DNA of 64,000 nt from Akkermansiaceae bacterium UBA3385 (lineage in GTDB: Bacteria > Verrucomicrobiota > Verrucomicrobiia > Verrucomicrobiales > Akkermansiaceae). The notes under the pieces are model-generated. The model did no database searches, had not been told where the DNA came from, and saw only the letters and a program-made list of their open reading frames with translations. Every line of letters starts with the position of its first letter. Positions within the stretch are counted from its first letter, which is position 1. This document shows, in pieces, positions 51,120-59,340 of the stretch. The stretch covers positions 1-64,000 of the forward strand of contig DEPT01000022.1 of NCBI GenBank assembly GCA_002358905.1, in the 5' to 3' direction. The translations under genes were made by a program, and so were the position numbers.

Positions 51120-51398
51120 ATGCCCGTAGTCCTCACCATCTTCGGATTTTGTATCTGCAGCTTTACCTCGGCCTGCATGGGACGGAAGCAGCAGGGGCTG
51201 CTGCTGTACCTGTTTGCGGTGCTTCTCGGTTTGCCCGTGGCAGTGGGTTGTGCCGTGGCGGGGTGGCAGATGCATGGCTGGGCTGGTGGTCTCGGCATGG
51301 GAATTTGCGCCTTGCTGGTGGTGCTTTTCCTGCGCGGCTTCTGCGTGTTCTGGATGCGCATGTGCCGCCGCCTTTACATCTGGATTCACCGTATCTGA
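51120..51398 (+). CDS. Small membrane protein, unknown function
   Basis: 92 residues from ATG 51120, with AAGG nine bases upstream; the earlier in-frame ATG at 51078 lies in the promoter. Three hydrophobic stretches: VVLTIFGFCICSFTSACMG, LLLYLFAVLLGLPVAVGCAV and GLGMGICALLVVLFLRGFCV, then a basic end (RMCRRLYIWIHRI). It lies just downstream of the small RNA, but the RNA's terminator should separate them. It overlaps the convergent DUF2238 gene by 13 bases. No family recognised. Confidence 0.55.
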   Translation: MPVVLTIFGFCICSFTSACMGRKQQGLLLYLFAVLLGLPVAVGCAVAGWQMHGWAGGLGMGICALLVVLFLRGFCVFWMRMCRRLYIWIHRI

Positions 51399-51985
51399 GT
51401 GCCTTTGCGATGCTGCAGATAGAAGATGCCGGCCGCAAGAGCTGCGCCGAGTAGGTCCAGTAACATATCTTTCTGTGCATCCCAGATATCGCCCTGTGAG
51501 CCTAGGAACGCCTGGCCTGCATCTCCGCCGTCTATTTCGGCGTAGGCCCATTCAGCAATTTCCCAGATCCCGGCAATGGCCAGCATGAATATCACGCTGA
51601 ACCATGCTGCCGTGCCGATGCTGTTTACCATACGCCGCTGCCATAGCACCTCGGCAATGGCGATGCTGCCCAGCCCGACAGTAAAGTGAGCGACTCGGTC
51701 GTAGTGGTTGCGCCCCTCGCCGAACAGTGGGGAAATGGCATCGAAAGGCACGAGTTCAAAAGTGTAGTGTGCACCGATAATCTGCATGGCGCACCACATG
51801 AAAAGGCAGATGTAGGCTGTGTTGGAAAGAGAAATTGTTCTGAATGTGCCGACCATAGCAGAAACAAGCAGAATGACTGGCGTCATTTCGGTCCACCACA
51901 CCTGCATATCGTGTGGGTTGATGAATGACCACGCTGTCAGAGCGAGTATCGAAATCAGCAGGGTGTGGGGAATATATCTGCTCAT
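51386..51985 (-). CDS. DUF2238 (YjdF-type) membrane protein
   Basis: 199 residues with about six membrane helices. The family signature is GAHYTFELVPFDAISPLFGE followed by NHYDRVAHFTVG, and a late GIWEIAEWAYAEIDGG with QGDIWDAQKDMLLDLLGA. These proteins resemble VanZ-like or phosphatase-like integral proteins, but their activity is not established. It begins 15 bp after the lipoprotein gene and is the last gene of the pyrC-DUF3820-menA unit. Confidence 0.85.
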   Translation of the reverse strand: MSRYIPHTLLISILALTAWSFINPHDMQVWWTEMTPVILLVSAMVGTFRTISLSNTAYICLFMWCAMQIIGAHYTFELVPFDAISPLFGEGRNHYDRVAHFTVGLGSIAIAEVLWQRRMVNSIGTAAWFSVIFMLAIAGIWEIAEWAYAEIDGGDAGQAFLGSQGDIWDAQKDMLLDLLGAALAAGIFYLQHRKGTQIR

Positions 51986-52000
51986 ACGTGGGGGCGGGAA

Positions 52001-52474
52001 TCAGGATTCCTCCTCGTTTTCCAGGGGTGCGTCCTCTTCCGGAGCTGGCGTATAGTCCTCGGGTACGGGGGTATGCAGGCGGATATATTCACGAATCTGC
52101 TCGTATTTCTCTGGTGTGACAACGTAGTCGGTGATGCCTTGGTCGAGGTCTGTGAGCAGGGTGCCGTTCGCATCCTCTTCAATATGGTAGTAGTATTCCC
52201 TGTCGCCGTTGCGGCAGATTCCGAGTCGTGGTTGCGTATACTGGCAAGTGTTGATGACATCCAGCGAGTCGAAGAAGCTGCTGTCTTTAGATGTTTTCGA
52301 TTGATACACGCGTTCCGGAGTATTAATATCGGCCATGATGGCTTCGAACTCTGCGATAGCGTCGTCATCCTGCACTATAAGGCTTTCACCTTCATCAAAA
52401 GGGTCGAGGATGAGCTGGTTCTGCGTGCAGCATACCAGCGTCAGGGACAGGAAGGATAACAGGTAGTGTTTCAT
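52001..52474 (-). CDS. Lipoprotein, unknown function
   Basis: 157 residues from ATG 52474. Signal sequence MKHYLLSFLSLTLVCC with a lipobox at LVCC. The mature part is strongly acidic (DEGESLIVQDDDAIAEFEAI) and ends in an E/P-rich tail (VPEDYTPAPEEDAPLENEEE). It starts 13 bp after menA. The longer frame to 52549 overlaps menA and lacks a signal at its start. No family recognised. Confidence 0.5.
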   Translation of the reverse strand: MKHYLLSFLSLTLVCCTQNQLILDPFDEGESLIVQDDDAIAEFEAIMADINTPERVYQSKTSKDSSFFDSLDVINTCQYTQPRLGICRNGDREYYYHIEEDANGTLLTDLDQGITDYVVTPEKYEQIREYIRLHTPVPEDYTPAPEEDAPLENEEES

Positions 52475-52487
52475 CTTCAGTGGAAAA

Positions 52488-53396
52488 TCAGAGGGTGAGA
52501 GCCAGCAGGAACAGCCCCATGTGCAGGGAAGAGAGCCCCAGAAGCACATTCATACGCTTATCTGCGGGCATGGTGCGCACCTTGAGCAGTATGTAGCCAC
52601 CCACCACGATTGCCGCCAACCACACGAGGTTCCATTGGAAGCCTGGCAGGAAGAAGGCAGTCTGCTTCAGGGTGACATAGGGGGCAATGAGAAATGCCAT
52701 GGCCAGACCTCGTGCTCTTTTTTCACCAAGTCGCACAGCAAGAGTCCGTTTCCCGGTGGTTGCATCCTCCTTACGGTCACGGATATTGTTCACTTCAATC
52801 AGGAGACAGGAGAGCAGACCGCATTGAATGCCGAGAATGAAAGCTGCGGCATATATCTCTGCAAATCCCGGCTGCCAGCCAATCTGTACAAAAACGGTGC
52901 CGGCCACAGCGACCAGTCCGAAGAACAGCAGGACAAAGAGTTCTCCCAGACCGTGGTACGCCAGTGGCCATGGCCCGCCGGTGTAACCATATGCAAAGAA
53001 CAGACTCGGAATGCCGATAAGCAGGACCGGCCACCCTTGAGCCAGAATCAGCGGGACGCCGAAAGCTGAAGCAGCCAGCAGGAAGAAACAGCCCCAGAGC
53101 TTCACTGCGGTGGGACTCATATCGCCGCTGGCGGTAATGCGCCGAGGACCTTGTCGTTTCTCCGTGTCTGCCTTTTTTGTGGCATCGATGGCATCGTTGA
53201 AGAAATTGCAGGCAATCTGGATACAGGCACAGCTGAGAGCCGTGAATGCAGCCAACCACCAATTCAATCGTATACCGGTTTCCGGGAAGTGTTGCTGAAA
53301 CTTCCACACAATGAGACAACCTGCCCAGACCGCCACAAAACCGGCGGGAAGCGTTTTCGGCCTTGCAGCCAGAATAATGGAACGTAACTTGTTCAT
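52488..53396 (-). CDS. menA: 1,4-dihydroxy-2-naphthoate polyprenyltransferase
   Basis: 302 residues, nine hydrophobic helices typical of the UbiA superfamily. The first aspartate-rich motif is CNFFNDAIDATKKADTEKR, preceded by AARPKTLPAGFVAVWAG. The second motif region is IEVNNIRDRKEDATTGKRTL, characteristic of MenA. It prenylates DHNA on the way to menaquinone, the quinone partner expected for the PyrD and respiratory enzymes here. It follows the DUF3820 gene by 5 bp. Confidence 0.9.
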   Translation of the reverse strand: MNKLRSIILAARPKTLPAGFVAVWAGCLIVWKFQQHFPETGIRLNWWLAAFTALSCACIQIACNFFNDAIDATKKADTEKRQGPRRITASGDMSPTAVKLWGCFFLLAASAFGVPLILAQGWPVLLIGIPSLFFAYGYTGGPWPLAYHGLGELFVLLFFGLVAVAGTVFVQIGWQPGFAEIYAAAFILGIQCGLLSCLLIEVNNIRDRKEDATTGKRTLAVRLGEKRARGLAMAFLIAPYVTLKQTAFFLPGFQWNLVWLAAIVVGGYILLKVRTMPADKRMNVLLGLSSLHMGLFLLALTL

Positions 53397-53401
53397 GTCA
53401 G

Positions 53402-53695
53402 TTATTTACGGGGAAATTTACGACGGCCACCTGCAGCCTTTCTGAATGGTGTGAAGAGTTGGTCCAGCCCGCTGTTTTTGATGAGCAGCGTCTGTTCCAT
53501 GAGACGCCCCAGCTTGCCTTTCGGCCAGCCCCTTTGCCAGAACCAATCCAGATATTCGGTGGGTAAATCCATGAGCGGACAGCCGTCCGGTGGATAATTT
53601 TCCGGCCCATACATACCGTAGGGCATGTGCGTGGATGCAATATCGACTAGTAGAGCGCGAAGCTCCTCTGCTGTGGGTATGGGGGCTGCTTCCAT
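53402..53695 (-). CDS. DUF3820 family protein
   Basis: 97 residues, cytoplasmic. The family core is MPYGMYGPENYPPDG followed by PLMDLPTEYLDWFWQRGWPK with a basic C-terminus (FRKAAGGRRKFPRK). DUF3820 proteins are small and poorly characterised; some annotations call them quorum-sensing-regulated virulence factors, with no support here. Its ATG shares one base with the pyrC stop, so the two are coupled. Confidence 0.75.
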   Translation of the reverse strand: MEAAPIPTAEELRALLVDIASTHMPYGMYGPENYPPDGCPLMDLPTEYLDWFWQRGWPKGKLGRLMEQTLLIKNSGLDQLFTPFRKAAGGRRKFPRK

Positions 53696-54702
53696 CAGCG
53701 TACCACGCTCCAGGCTATGCTCTCACCAGCATACATCGGAACCACCTGCTGTCCATAGCTGCGGTATACCGCTGGCACATCCATGGGGGTATTGTGTAGT
53801 GTTATCTGCTTTTGTACCGGGGTGAGTCCGTACCACTTGCATGCATTGTCGCTTACAAATGCCTGCAGATTATCCAGCGCAGCATGCTTGGCAAAGATTT
53901 CAGCCAGCTTGGGCAGTGCAACGGGTCCTGTGAATACACCTGCTGCGCAGCCACAGGCTTCTTTCTTGCAGCGCGGATGTGGGGCTGAATCGGACCCGAA
54001 GAAAAGCCTCGGGTGTCCATTCAGCGCGGCTTGGAGCAGGGCGTCACGGTCTTCCGGACGCTTCGCTATGGGTTTGCAGAACAGGTGCGGGCGCAGGGCT
54101 CCACCGGCTACATCGTCCAGTGTGATGATGAGGTGCTGCAGGGTCACGGTGGCACAGATATTGGGGAACTCATCCAGCAGCTTTACCGCTTCTGCGGTGG
54201 TAATGTGCTCCATGCTCAGCTTCAGCCGGGGGTACTTGGTTGCCAAGTGTCGGTAGACGGAAAGGAATTCCTGCTCACGGTCCATCACAAAGCCATGACT
54301 TTCACCATGTACCAGCAGGGGAATCCCCAGTTCTTCCATAAGTCGGAGTGTGGTATCTGCCTGGCCCATATCGGAAACTCCTCCTTCACTGTTGGTGGTG
54401 ATACCGGCGGGGTAGAGCTTGAAAGCGAAGAATCCCGGTGTTTCCTTTGCTGCAAGTAGTTCCTTCTCTCCCAGAGCGGTGAAGAAAAGCGTCATGTAAG
54501 GAGTAAAGGCTGCGCCGTCAAAGGCTGAAGTAATGCGCTCCGCATATGATTGCATCATTTCTGCCGAAGTGACCGGCGGTACCAGATTCGGCATGATGAC
54601 TGCACCGGCAAAGTCTGCGGAAAGCGGTGCAGTAAGCTTCAGCATGTCGCCGTCACGCAGGTGAAGGTGCATATCCAGAGGCGAATTCAGCGTAATTTCC
54701 AT
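53695..54702 (-). CDS. pyrC: Dihydroorotase (class II)
   Basis: 335 residues. The metal site opens with [14 protein letters not shown] near the N-terminus. Further ligands lie in [11 protein letters not shown] (carboxylated lysine), [20 protein letters not shown], and the aspartate in [15 protein letters not shown]. It cyclises carbamoyl-aspartate to dihydroorotate in pyrimidine synthesis. A leaderless promoter fits the ATG exactly. It heads a unit with DUF3820, menA, a lipoprotein and DUF2238. Confidence 0.95.
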   Translation of the reverse strand: MEITLNSPLDMHLHLRDGDMLKLTAPLSADFAGAVIMPNLVPPVTSAEMMQSYAERITSAFDGAAFTPYMTLFFTALGEKELLAAKETPGFFAFKLYPAGITTNSEGGVSDMGQADTTLRLMEELGIPLLVHGESHGFVMDREQEFLSVYRHLATKYPRLKLSMEHITTAEAVKLLDEFPNICATVTLQHLIITLDDVAGGALRPHLFCKPIAKRPEDRDALLQAALNGHPRLFFGSDSAPHPRCKKEACGCAAGVFTGPVALPKLAEIFAKHAALDNLQAFVSDNACKWYGLTPVQKQITLHNTPMDVPAVYRSYGQQVVPMYAGESIAWSVVR

Positions 54703-54708
54703 GCCCGC

Positions 54709-54737
54709 ATTCTAACACAGGCGCGCCTTGTTTTCAA
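54709..54737 (-). promoter_or_regulatory. pyrC promoter (leaderless)
   Basis: Minus strand: TTGAAA (54737-54732), 17-bp spacer, TAGAAT (54714-54709), six bases to ATG 54702. Confidence 0.65.
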
Positions 54738-54751
54738 GACCGCGTGCAAAG

Positions 54752-54781
54752 AAAAAGCCCCGCTTAATTTTGCGAGGCTTT
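54752..54781 (-). terminator. Intrinsic terminator after birA
   Basis: On the minus strand AAAGCCTCGC and GCGGGGCTTT form the stem around an AAATTAA-type loop, followed by a short T run (complement of GAAAAA at 54751-54756). Confidence 0.75.
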
Positions 54782-54806
54782 GGATGGAAAATGTGAAGAG
54801 ACTGAA

Positions 54807-55532
54807 TCAGATGAGCTCCTGAAGCTGGTTCACGGTGATACCTGGTACCACAAAACGAGTGCCATCAGCCCTTTCCAGAATGGGTGAACCATCAAAATCT
54901 ACCCCGATGAAGCGGCCGACGATGCGTTCGTTATCGGTGATAGCCACCACAGGGCGTCTTTCGCCCCAGGCGGTGCCCAGTATGGGAAGAATGCTGTCTA
55001 TACCTTCTTCTACGAATTGCTGGAAGAGCTTTGCGATGGTATCACCCAGTTGGGTGCGGAACTTTGCGATGGTGGGACATGTCGGGACAATATCAAATAA
55101 GCGTGTCACCGGGTCGGATGTGCGCCCTGACAGCTCATTGATGTCATTGAACATATTGATCCCGATGCCGATGGATGCCATGGTGGCTGACGGTCGTTCT
55201 ACCAGAATACCGGCCAGCTTGGCGCGGCCCACCAGAACATCGTTCGGCCAGCGAAGACGCAGCCCCTGGATATTGAATGGCTTGAGCGCTTCGATGACAG
55301 CAGCACCAGCCACGAGAGGCAGCACGCCCCAATGACGGTTCAGGTCTGGGTTAATCGGTAGGTTGTATGTTGCCCACATACCTCCCTTGGTGCCGAACCA
55401 TGTACGGTTGAAGCGCCCGCGCCCGCGAGTCTGCCGCTGCGCGGTGACTACTGTCCATGCGGGGAGCTTGCGAGCCACGTTGAATGTGGATTCGCATTCC
55501 TCAACTTCCTTCACTTTCCATTTCGTGCTCAC
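54807..55532 (-). CDS. birA: Biotin-[acetyl-CoA carboxylase] ligase
   Basis: 241 residues from GTG 55532. The catalytic motif is VVTAQRQTRGRGRFNRTW, with the biotin and ATP loops LRWPNDVLVGRAKLAGILVE and IGIGINM. A C-terminal SH3-like domain follows (IVGRFIGVDFDGSPILERAD). It lacks the N-terminal winged-helix domain of E. coli BirA, so it is a ligase without repressor function. A -10 box six bases before the GTG suggests a leaderless transcript. Confidence 0.93.
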   Translation of the reverse strand: MSTKWKVKEVEECESTFNVARKLPAWTVVTAQRQTRGRGRFNRTWFGTKGGMWATYNLPINPDLNRHWGVLPLVAGAAVIEALKPFNIQGLRLRWPNDVLVGRAKLAGILVERPSATMASIGIGINMFNDINELSGRTSDPVTRLFDIVPTCPTIAKFRTQLGDTIAKLFQQFVEEGIDSILPILGTAWGERRPVVAITDNERIVGRFIGVDFDGSPILERADGTRFVVPGITVNQLQELI

Positions 55533-55538
55533 GCCACC

Positions 55539-55567
55539 ATATTACACCACATGCAGACTCTCGTCTA
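55539..55567 (-). promoter_or_regulatory. birA promoter (leaderless)
   Basis: Minus strand: TAGACG (55567-55562), 17-bp spacer, TAATAT (55544-55539), six bases to GTG 55532. Confidence 0.5.
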
Positions 55568-55659
55568 CCCTTAACACTCATTTTTCGAGAAAAAAGTGAT
55601 GCAGCGTTTCGTTCGCCGCGTGCGCGCGTCAAAAAGTTTGCTCATGCACTACTTTGCAA

Positions 55660-55688
55660 TTGCCGAACCGGGAGAGCTTTGGTATAGT
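55660..55688 (+). promoter_or_regulatory. Promoter of the alpha/beta hydrolase-OmpA-HAD operon
   Basis: TTGCCG (55660-55665), 17-bp spacer ending TGG, TATAGT (55683-55688). Twelve bases to ATG 55701, leader about 6 nt. Confidence 0.6.
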
Positions 55689-55700
55689 GTGCGCGTTGTT

Positions 55701-56810
55701 ATGAAAAGACGTAAACCCAGGCGTTTCCTCATGTGTATCGCGCTCATTGCCGCGGTGTGGGGTGGTGTGTCTACCTGGTTTTATGTCAATGATTTAGCGC
55801 AGCCTGTGCTGCATCCCCTGAATCAGTCCTATGTGGGGTACGCCAATGTGCCGCGTAAGGCTCCGGGGCTTAAGATGGAGCCTTTTACATTCAAAGGATG
55901 GGACGGAGAAGATGTGCAGGCAGTAATTGCGGTGAAGGATGGCGAGGAATCATCCCGACAGCTCAGCGTTATCGGCGATTTAATGCATGACCCGGTGGAG
56001 CGTCTGCACCAGATTGACTATGTTCTGGTGTGTGTAGACTGGGACCATGGTATCCGTTCGGCTCTGCCCGTGGCAGAATCCTTGACAGCGGCCGGGTTGA
56101 CCTGTGTCCTCTGGGAGCCACGGGGTAAGGACGACCGTCGCACCTACTGCACGCATGGCCTCAAGGAATGCCGTGATGTCCCCATGCTGCTGGATGCCGT
56201 GACGGCGCAGTCCGGTAAGGAGAATCCTGTTTTTGCCGCAGTCGGGCAGGGGTACGGTGCTGCGCTGCTGCTTCAGGCTGCCGCTACGGAACCGCGTATC
56301 CGCGGGCTGGTTTCAATAGATGCCTATGCCTCCCTGCGCCAATCGGTGGAGCGTACCATGCCCGAAGGCTTTTTGCGCCCGGTGGTCATGTGGTTGATGG
56401 ATCAGCGTATTCGCCGCACTGCAGGCATGGAAAGCTTCGATGTGGCACCAGTGGAGCGTGCTGCAGACATGAATCGTGATGTCCCTGTGCTGGTTGTGAA
56501 CCTTGCTCAGGATAGTCCCGTCAGCAACTTCAAGGATGCCCTTACCATATACCGCCGCCTGAAAAGCGACCACCGCGATGTGTGGACCCTTCGTTCTGAC
56601 AATGACCCCGCCGGGGCCACGCATCGGGAAATGAAGCTTGGGCGAGATCGCCGGAGCGGCGCTGTGCTTGTTGGCCTGCTGCAGGATGAGGACAGTGCCA
56701 TGAGTTCCATTCTGCACTGGATAAATGACCGGGTGGTGGATGCTGTGCAGACTCCCCGCGTGAGCGATCCCGCCCGCCCAGATTTAACTTCTTCCCATAT
56801 CAGACTTTGA
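55701..56810 (+). CDS. Membrane-anchored alpha/beta hydrolase-like protein
   Basis: 369 residues from ATG 55701; ATG 55731, with AGG upstream, is an alternative. One N-terminal membrane segment (FLMCIALIAAVWGGVSTWF) precedes an alpha/beta-hydrolase-like domain. The strand AGLTCVLWEPRGKDDRR and the nucleophile-elbow position VFAAVGQGYGAALLLQAAA match the fold, but the elbow reads G-Q-G-Y-G instead of G-x-S-x-G. The usual serine is thus missing, suggesting a non-catalytic or altered enzyme. The following OmpA-like gene overlaps its stop. Confidence 0.6.
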   Translation: MKRRKPRRFLMCIALIAAVWGGVSTWFYVNDLAQPVLHPLNQSYVGYANVPRKAPGLKMEPFTFKGWDGEDVQAVIAVKDGEESSRQLSVIGDLMHDPVERLHQIDYVLVCVDWDHGIRSALPVAESLTAAGLTCVLWEPRGKDDRRTYCTHGLKECRDVPMLLDAVTAQSGKENPVFAAVGQGYGAALLLQAAATEPRIRGLVSIDAYASLRQSVERTMPEGFLRPVVMWLMDQRIRRTAGMESFDVAPVERAADMNRDVPVLVVNLAQDSPVSNFKDALTIYRRLKSDHRDVWTLRSDNDPAGATHREMKLGRDRRSGAVLVGLLQDEDSAMSSILHWINDRVVDAVQTPRVSDPARPDLTSSHIRL

Positions 56811-56824
56811 GCAAACATTCTCAC

Positions 56825-58105
56825 ATGGATTCCTACGCCGAAATCGACCGCGCTCTCAACATTCCCAAGCGCGTTGGCAACCGCCGCCGCAATGGTTATG
56901 AACTGACGCGCCAGCGCGATATGGTGCCCATTGCCATGGGGGCTGCCAGTGCCGCCGTGGTAGTGCATGCTCTCCTGTGGGTGTATTTTCCCTCTCTTTC
57001 CATGCTCGGGCTGGATAAACTGATAGACATACCTGCCGAGGTAAAGGACCAGGAGACAATCCGCGTGGTGGTTAAAACTCCGCCCAAGGAGGAGAAACTG
57101 GAAGAAGCGCAGGAACAGGAAATTGTGGAAAATCAACCCCAGGAAATCGAGGAAATCAAGCACGAGCCTGAGGAAATCGATATTCTGGATGTGGAAGTCC
57201 CTGAACTGGTGATGGCACCCGGCCCGACTGAATTGTCCGTGGCGGAGCCGGTTTATGCCGATGAAGAGCAGACTCCCGTTAGTGAAATACCACCTGCTCA
57301 GCTCGATTTATCATCCCTGCAGGCTCACGACCTCACCGAGGAGGCCCTTGCTATTCCAGAGCCTACACCTGTGAACAGCAATGATGTTGTAGCTGCCGCC
57401 ACGGCACAGACCGAAGTTCTGGAGGATGCTTCCTCCCTCATGGAACAGGATCTGCGAAAAGCTGCCAGTGAGGCCGGAAACACGAACCTGCCTGGTGATA
57501 CACGCAGTCTCGCTCAGTTGATGGGTGAGGAGCATCTGGGCTCTGGTTCTGGTGTTGCTCGTCTTGGGGCGGATGTCCTGTTCGGTTTTAATGAATGCCA
57601 GCTCAAGAATTCGGCTCGTATCACCATGCTGCAGTTGGCTGCACTCATTCAGAAGAATCCTCATACCTATTTCGTGATTGAGGGGCATACCGATAGTATC
57701 GGCGGTGCCGCTTACAATGCCTTGCTCGGCTTGCAGCGTGCTGCTGCAGTGAGAGCCTGGCTGGTCGGTAACGGTGTTCCTGTGGAAAATGTGTATGTGC
57801 GTTCCTGTGGCAGTTCCATGCCGCTTGCGCCTACTACCGGTACCCGCGAACAGCAGAATCTGAACCGACGTGTGGAAATTCACATGCGCGCCGGTGGCGA
57901 GGAGTTACCCGCTGGTGCCTGCGATTATAAGTACAAGGTTGACTTGTCCACCAAGATCAGTCAGCAGCTTGCGGCTGGTGTCAAGGTCCCCGAAACGCCC
58001 GCTTTCCGCCTTCCTGTCGGTGCTTCTCAGGAAGAACGTAAGAAGGCGGAGGAGGCCCGGAAGAAAGCTGAACAGAATCAGAAAAAGGGTAAAAATGGTC
58101 GTTGA
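56825..58105 (+). CDS. OmpA-family peptidoglycan-binding protein with TonB-like N-terminus
   Basis: 426 residues from ATG 56825 (a TTG at 56807 overlapping the previous stop is an alternative). One membrane helix at about residues 35-55 (PIAMGAASAAVVVHALLWVY) precedes a long P/E-rich linker (EEKLEEAQEQEIVENQPQEI), a layout seen in TonB. The C-terminal OmpA domain (FGFNECQLKNSARI; YFVIEGHTDSIGGAAYN; NLNRRVEIHM) binds peptidoglycan. A charged tail (EERKKAEEARKKAEQNQKKG) follows. It may span from inner membrane to cell wall. It overlaps the HAD gene by 11 bases. Confidence 0.8.
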   Translation: MDSYAEIDRALNIPKRVGNRRRNGYELTRQRDMVPIAMGAASAAVVVHALLWVYFPSLSMLGLDKLIDIPAEVKDQETIRVVVKTPPKEEKLEEAQEQEIVENQPQEIEEIKHEPEEIDILDVEVPELVMAPGPTELSVAEPVYADEEQTPVSEIPPAQLDLSSLQAHDLTEEALAIPEPTPVNSNDVVAAATAQTEVLEDASSLMEQDLRKAASEAGNTNLPGDTRSLAQLMGEEHLGSGSGVARLGADVLFGFNECQLKNSARITMLQLAALIQKNPHTYFVIEGHTDSIGGAAYNALLGLQRAAAVRAWLVGNGVPVENVYVRSCGSSMPLAPTTGTREQQNLNRRVEIHMRAGGEELPAGACDYKYKVDLSTKISQQLAAGVKVPETPAFRLPVGASQEERKKAEEARKKAEQNQKKGKNGR

Positions 58106-58928
58106 GGAAGGTCAGGTGCTGCCGGGCAGCGCTTTGCCGTTCTGCAAGCCGTGCCGCTGGCTGATTTCATTGGATTATGATGAAACCCTTCGTACCCATG
58201 ACCCGACTAATCCTGTTCCCTCTGAATTTTATGATCTGATGCGGCACTGGCGTCGTTTCGGTGTGTATTGGGGAATCAATACGGGCCGGACCTTACCGTA
58301 TCTTTGTAGTGAGCTTCTTCCCGGGGCACCGTTCCTGCCGGACTTCATTTGCACATGTGAGCGATATGCTTATGTGGCACGGCCGGATGGCAGCGTGCAT
58401 CCACTGCTTGCCCACAACACCCGTTGCCACGAGCACAACATGCAGGTGCGCGCGCGTGTGATGCCGCTTTTTCATGAACAGCTCAGCCAGCTTCGCCGTT
58501 TGCTGCCTTCCTTGCAGTGGATTATTGCACCCACGGATCCCCTTTCCGTAGAAGCGGTTGATTCGGAAACCATGGATTCCATTATGGCTTTTTTGGAGCC
58601 TTTTCTCGCGGGACTTCATGGCGTGACGCCGCAGCGGGCAGGGCGATACATGCGCCTGGCGGATGCCCGTTATTGCAAAGGCTCCGCCCTGCAGGCCGTA
58701 GCTGCGGAATGGCAGGTTCCCTCCACTAACTGGGTCATGATAGGTGATGGGCATAATGATTTACATGCGTTCCGTCTCTTTCCCCTGGCTTTCTGTGGTG
58801 CTCCGGCAAATGCTCATCCGGACGTCATTGCCTGGCTTCGGAAAAATGGTGGTTTTATCTCATCCTCCACGGGTGTCATGGAAATTCTGCATGCCTGGTA
58901 TGAACTGGTCATGACAGAAAGGTCATAA
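58095..58928 (+). CDS. HAD-superfamily hydrolase, Cof/sucrose-phosphatase-like
   Basis: 277 residues from ATG 58095, with AAAAAGGGT just upstream; the frame is open to 57870 but that part lies inside the OmpA gene. Motif I is ISLDYDETLRTHD, where the second aspartate position is kept (DxDxT), motif II is GINTGRT and motif IV is MIGDGHNDLHAFRL. The cap sits between motifs II and III, as in the Cof (IIB) group of sugar or cofactor phosphatases. Substrate unknown. It is the third gene of the operon. Confidence 0.8.
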   Translation: MVVEEGQVLPGSALPFCKPCRWLISLDYDETLRTHDPTNPVPSEFYDLMRHWRRFGVYWGINTGRTLPYLCSELLPGAPFLPDFICTCERYAYVARPDGSVHPLLAHNTRCHEHNMQVRARVMPLFHEQLSQLRRLLPSLQWIIAPTDPLSVEAVDSETMDSIMAFLEPFLAGLHGVTPQRAGRYMRLADARYCKGSALQAVAAEWQVPSTNWVMIGDGHNDLHAFRLFPLAFCGAPANAHPDVIAWLRKNGGFISSSTGVMEILHAWYELVMTERS

Positions 58929-58954
58929 AATCCGTCTTAAAATTCGCTTTCGAC

Positions 58955-58983
58955 TTGACTTTTCCTGCAAAAAATAGTTACAT
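58955..58983 (+). promoter_or_regulatory. Promoter of the bS22/mS38-like gene
   Basis: TTGACT (58955-58960), 17-bp spacer, TTACAT (58978-58983). Predicted start near 58990, leader about 66 nt. Confidence 0.5.
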
Positions 58984-58991
58984 ATTCCCCC

Positions 58992-59047
58992 GTTAGCCGC
59001 CGGCTAACCGACAATTCTCCCAAACGAGAAAACCACAAACGACACAT
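58992..59047 (+). promoter_or_regulatory. Leader element: 5' hairpin plus ACAAACGACACAT motif
   Basis: GTTAGCC (58992-58998) pairs perfectly with GGCTAAC (59002-59008) at the predicted 5' end of the mRNA. The motif at 59035-59047 matches 12 of 13 bases of the one at 4988-5000 and ends 8 nt before ATG. No Shine-Dalgarno sequence is present. Confidence 0.45.
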
Positions 59048-59055
59048 AAATCATT

Positions 59056-59160
59056 ATGGGATCGCTTAAGAAGAGACGTAAGGCCAAGATTAACAAGCAC
59101 AAGCGCAGCAAGCGCATGCGCCAGAACCGCCACAAGAAGCGTTTGCGTTACAAGTCCTAA
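59056..59160 (+). CDS. AURKAIP1/COX24 (mS38, bS22-like) small ribosomal protein
   Basis: 34 residues beginning MGSLKKRRKAKINKHKRSKR and ending RHKKRLRYKS, with 19 lysines plus arginines. The KKRRKxKxxKHKRxKRxRxxRHKK pattern matches the domain of mitochondrial mS38 and the mycobacterial small-subunit protein bS22, which sits near the decoding region of the 30S subunit. It is a single-gene unit with promoter, structured leader and strong terminator, as expected for a highly expressed ribosomal protein. The family call rests on pattern only. Confidence 0.8.
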   Translation: MGSLKKRRKAKINKHKRSKRMRQNRHKKRLRYKS

Positions 59161-59203
59161 GCTGCGCGCTTAGGCCACGTCCGCAAGCGACGCTGTTCTT
59201 TTC

Positions 59204-59241
59204 ACGGCACTGTATCCCTCTGGATTCAGTGCCGTTTTTTT
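59204..59241 (+). terminator. Intrinsic terminator after the bS22-like gene
   Basis: ACGGCACTG (59204-59212) pairs with CAGTGCCGT (59227-59235), ending in a run of seven T. Confidence 0.9.
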
Positions 59242-59303
59242 ATTGATGCTGTGAAGTCTCAGATGCGAAAAACTGCATCCCGTGTCCGTTCTTTGCGCAT
59301 GTC

Positions 59304-59332
59304 TTGCCAAATGCGTTTGAATCTGGTATAAT
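59304..59332 (+). promoter_or_regulatory. Promoter of the potassium-transport operon (leaderless)
   Basis: TTGCCA (59304-59309), 17-bp spacer ending TGG, consensus TATAAT (59327-59332), eight bases to GTG 59341. Confidence 0.7.
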
Positions 59333-59340
59333 ACATCCGC

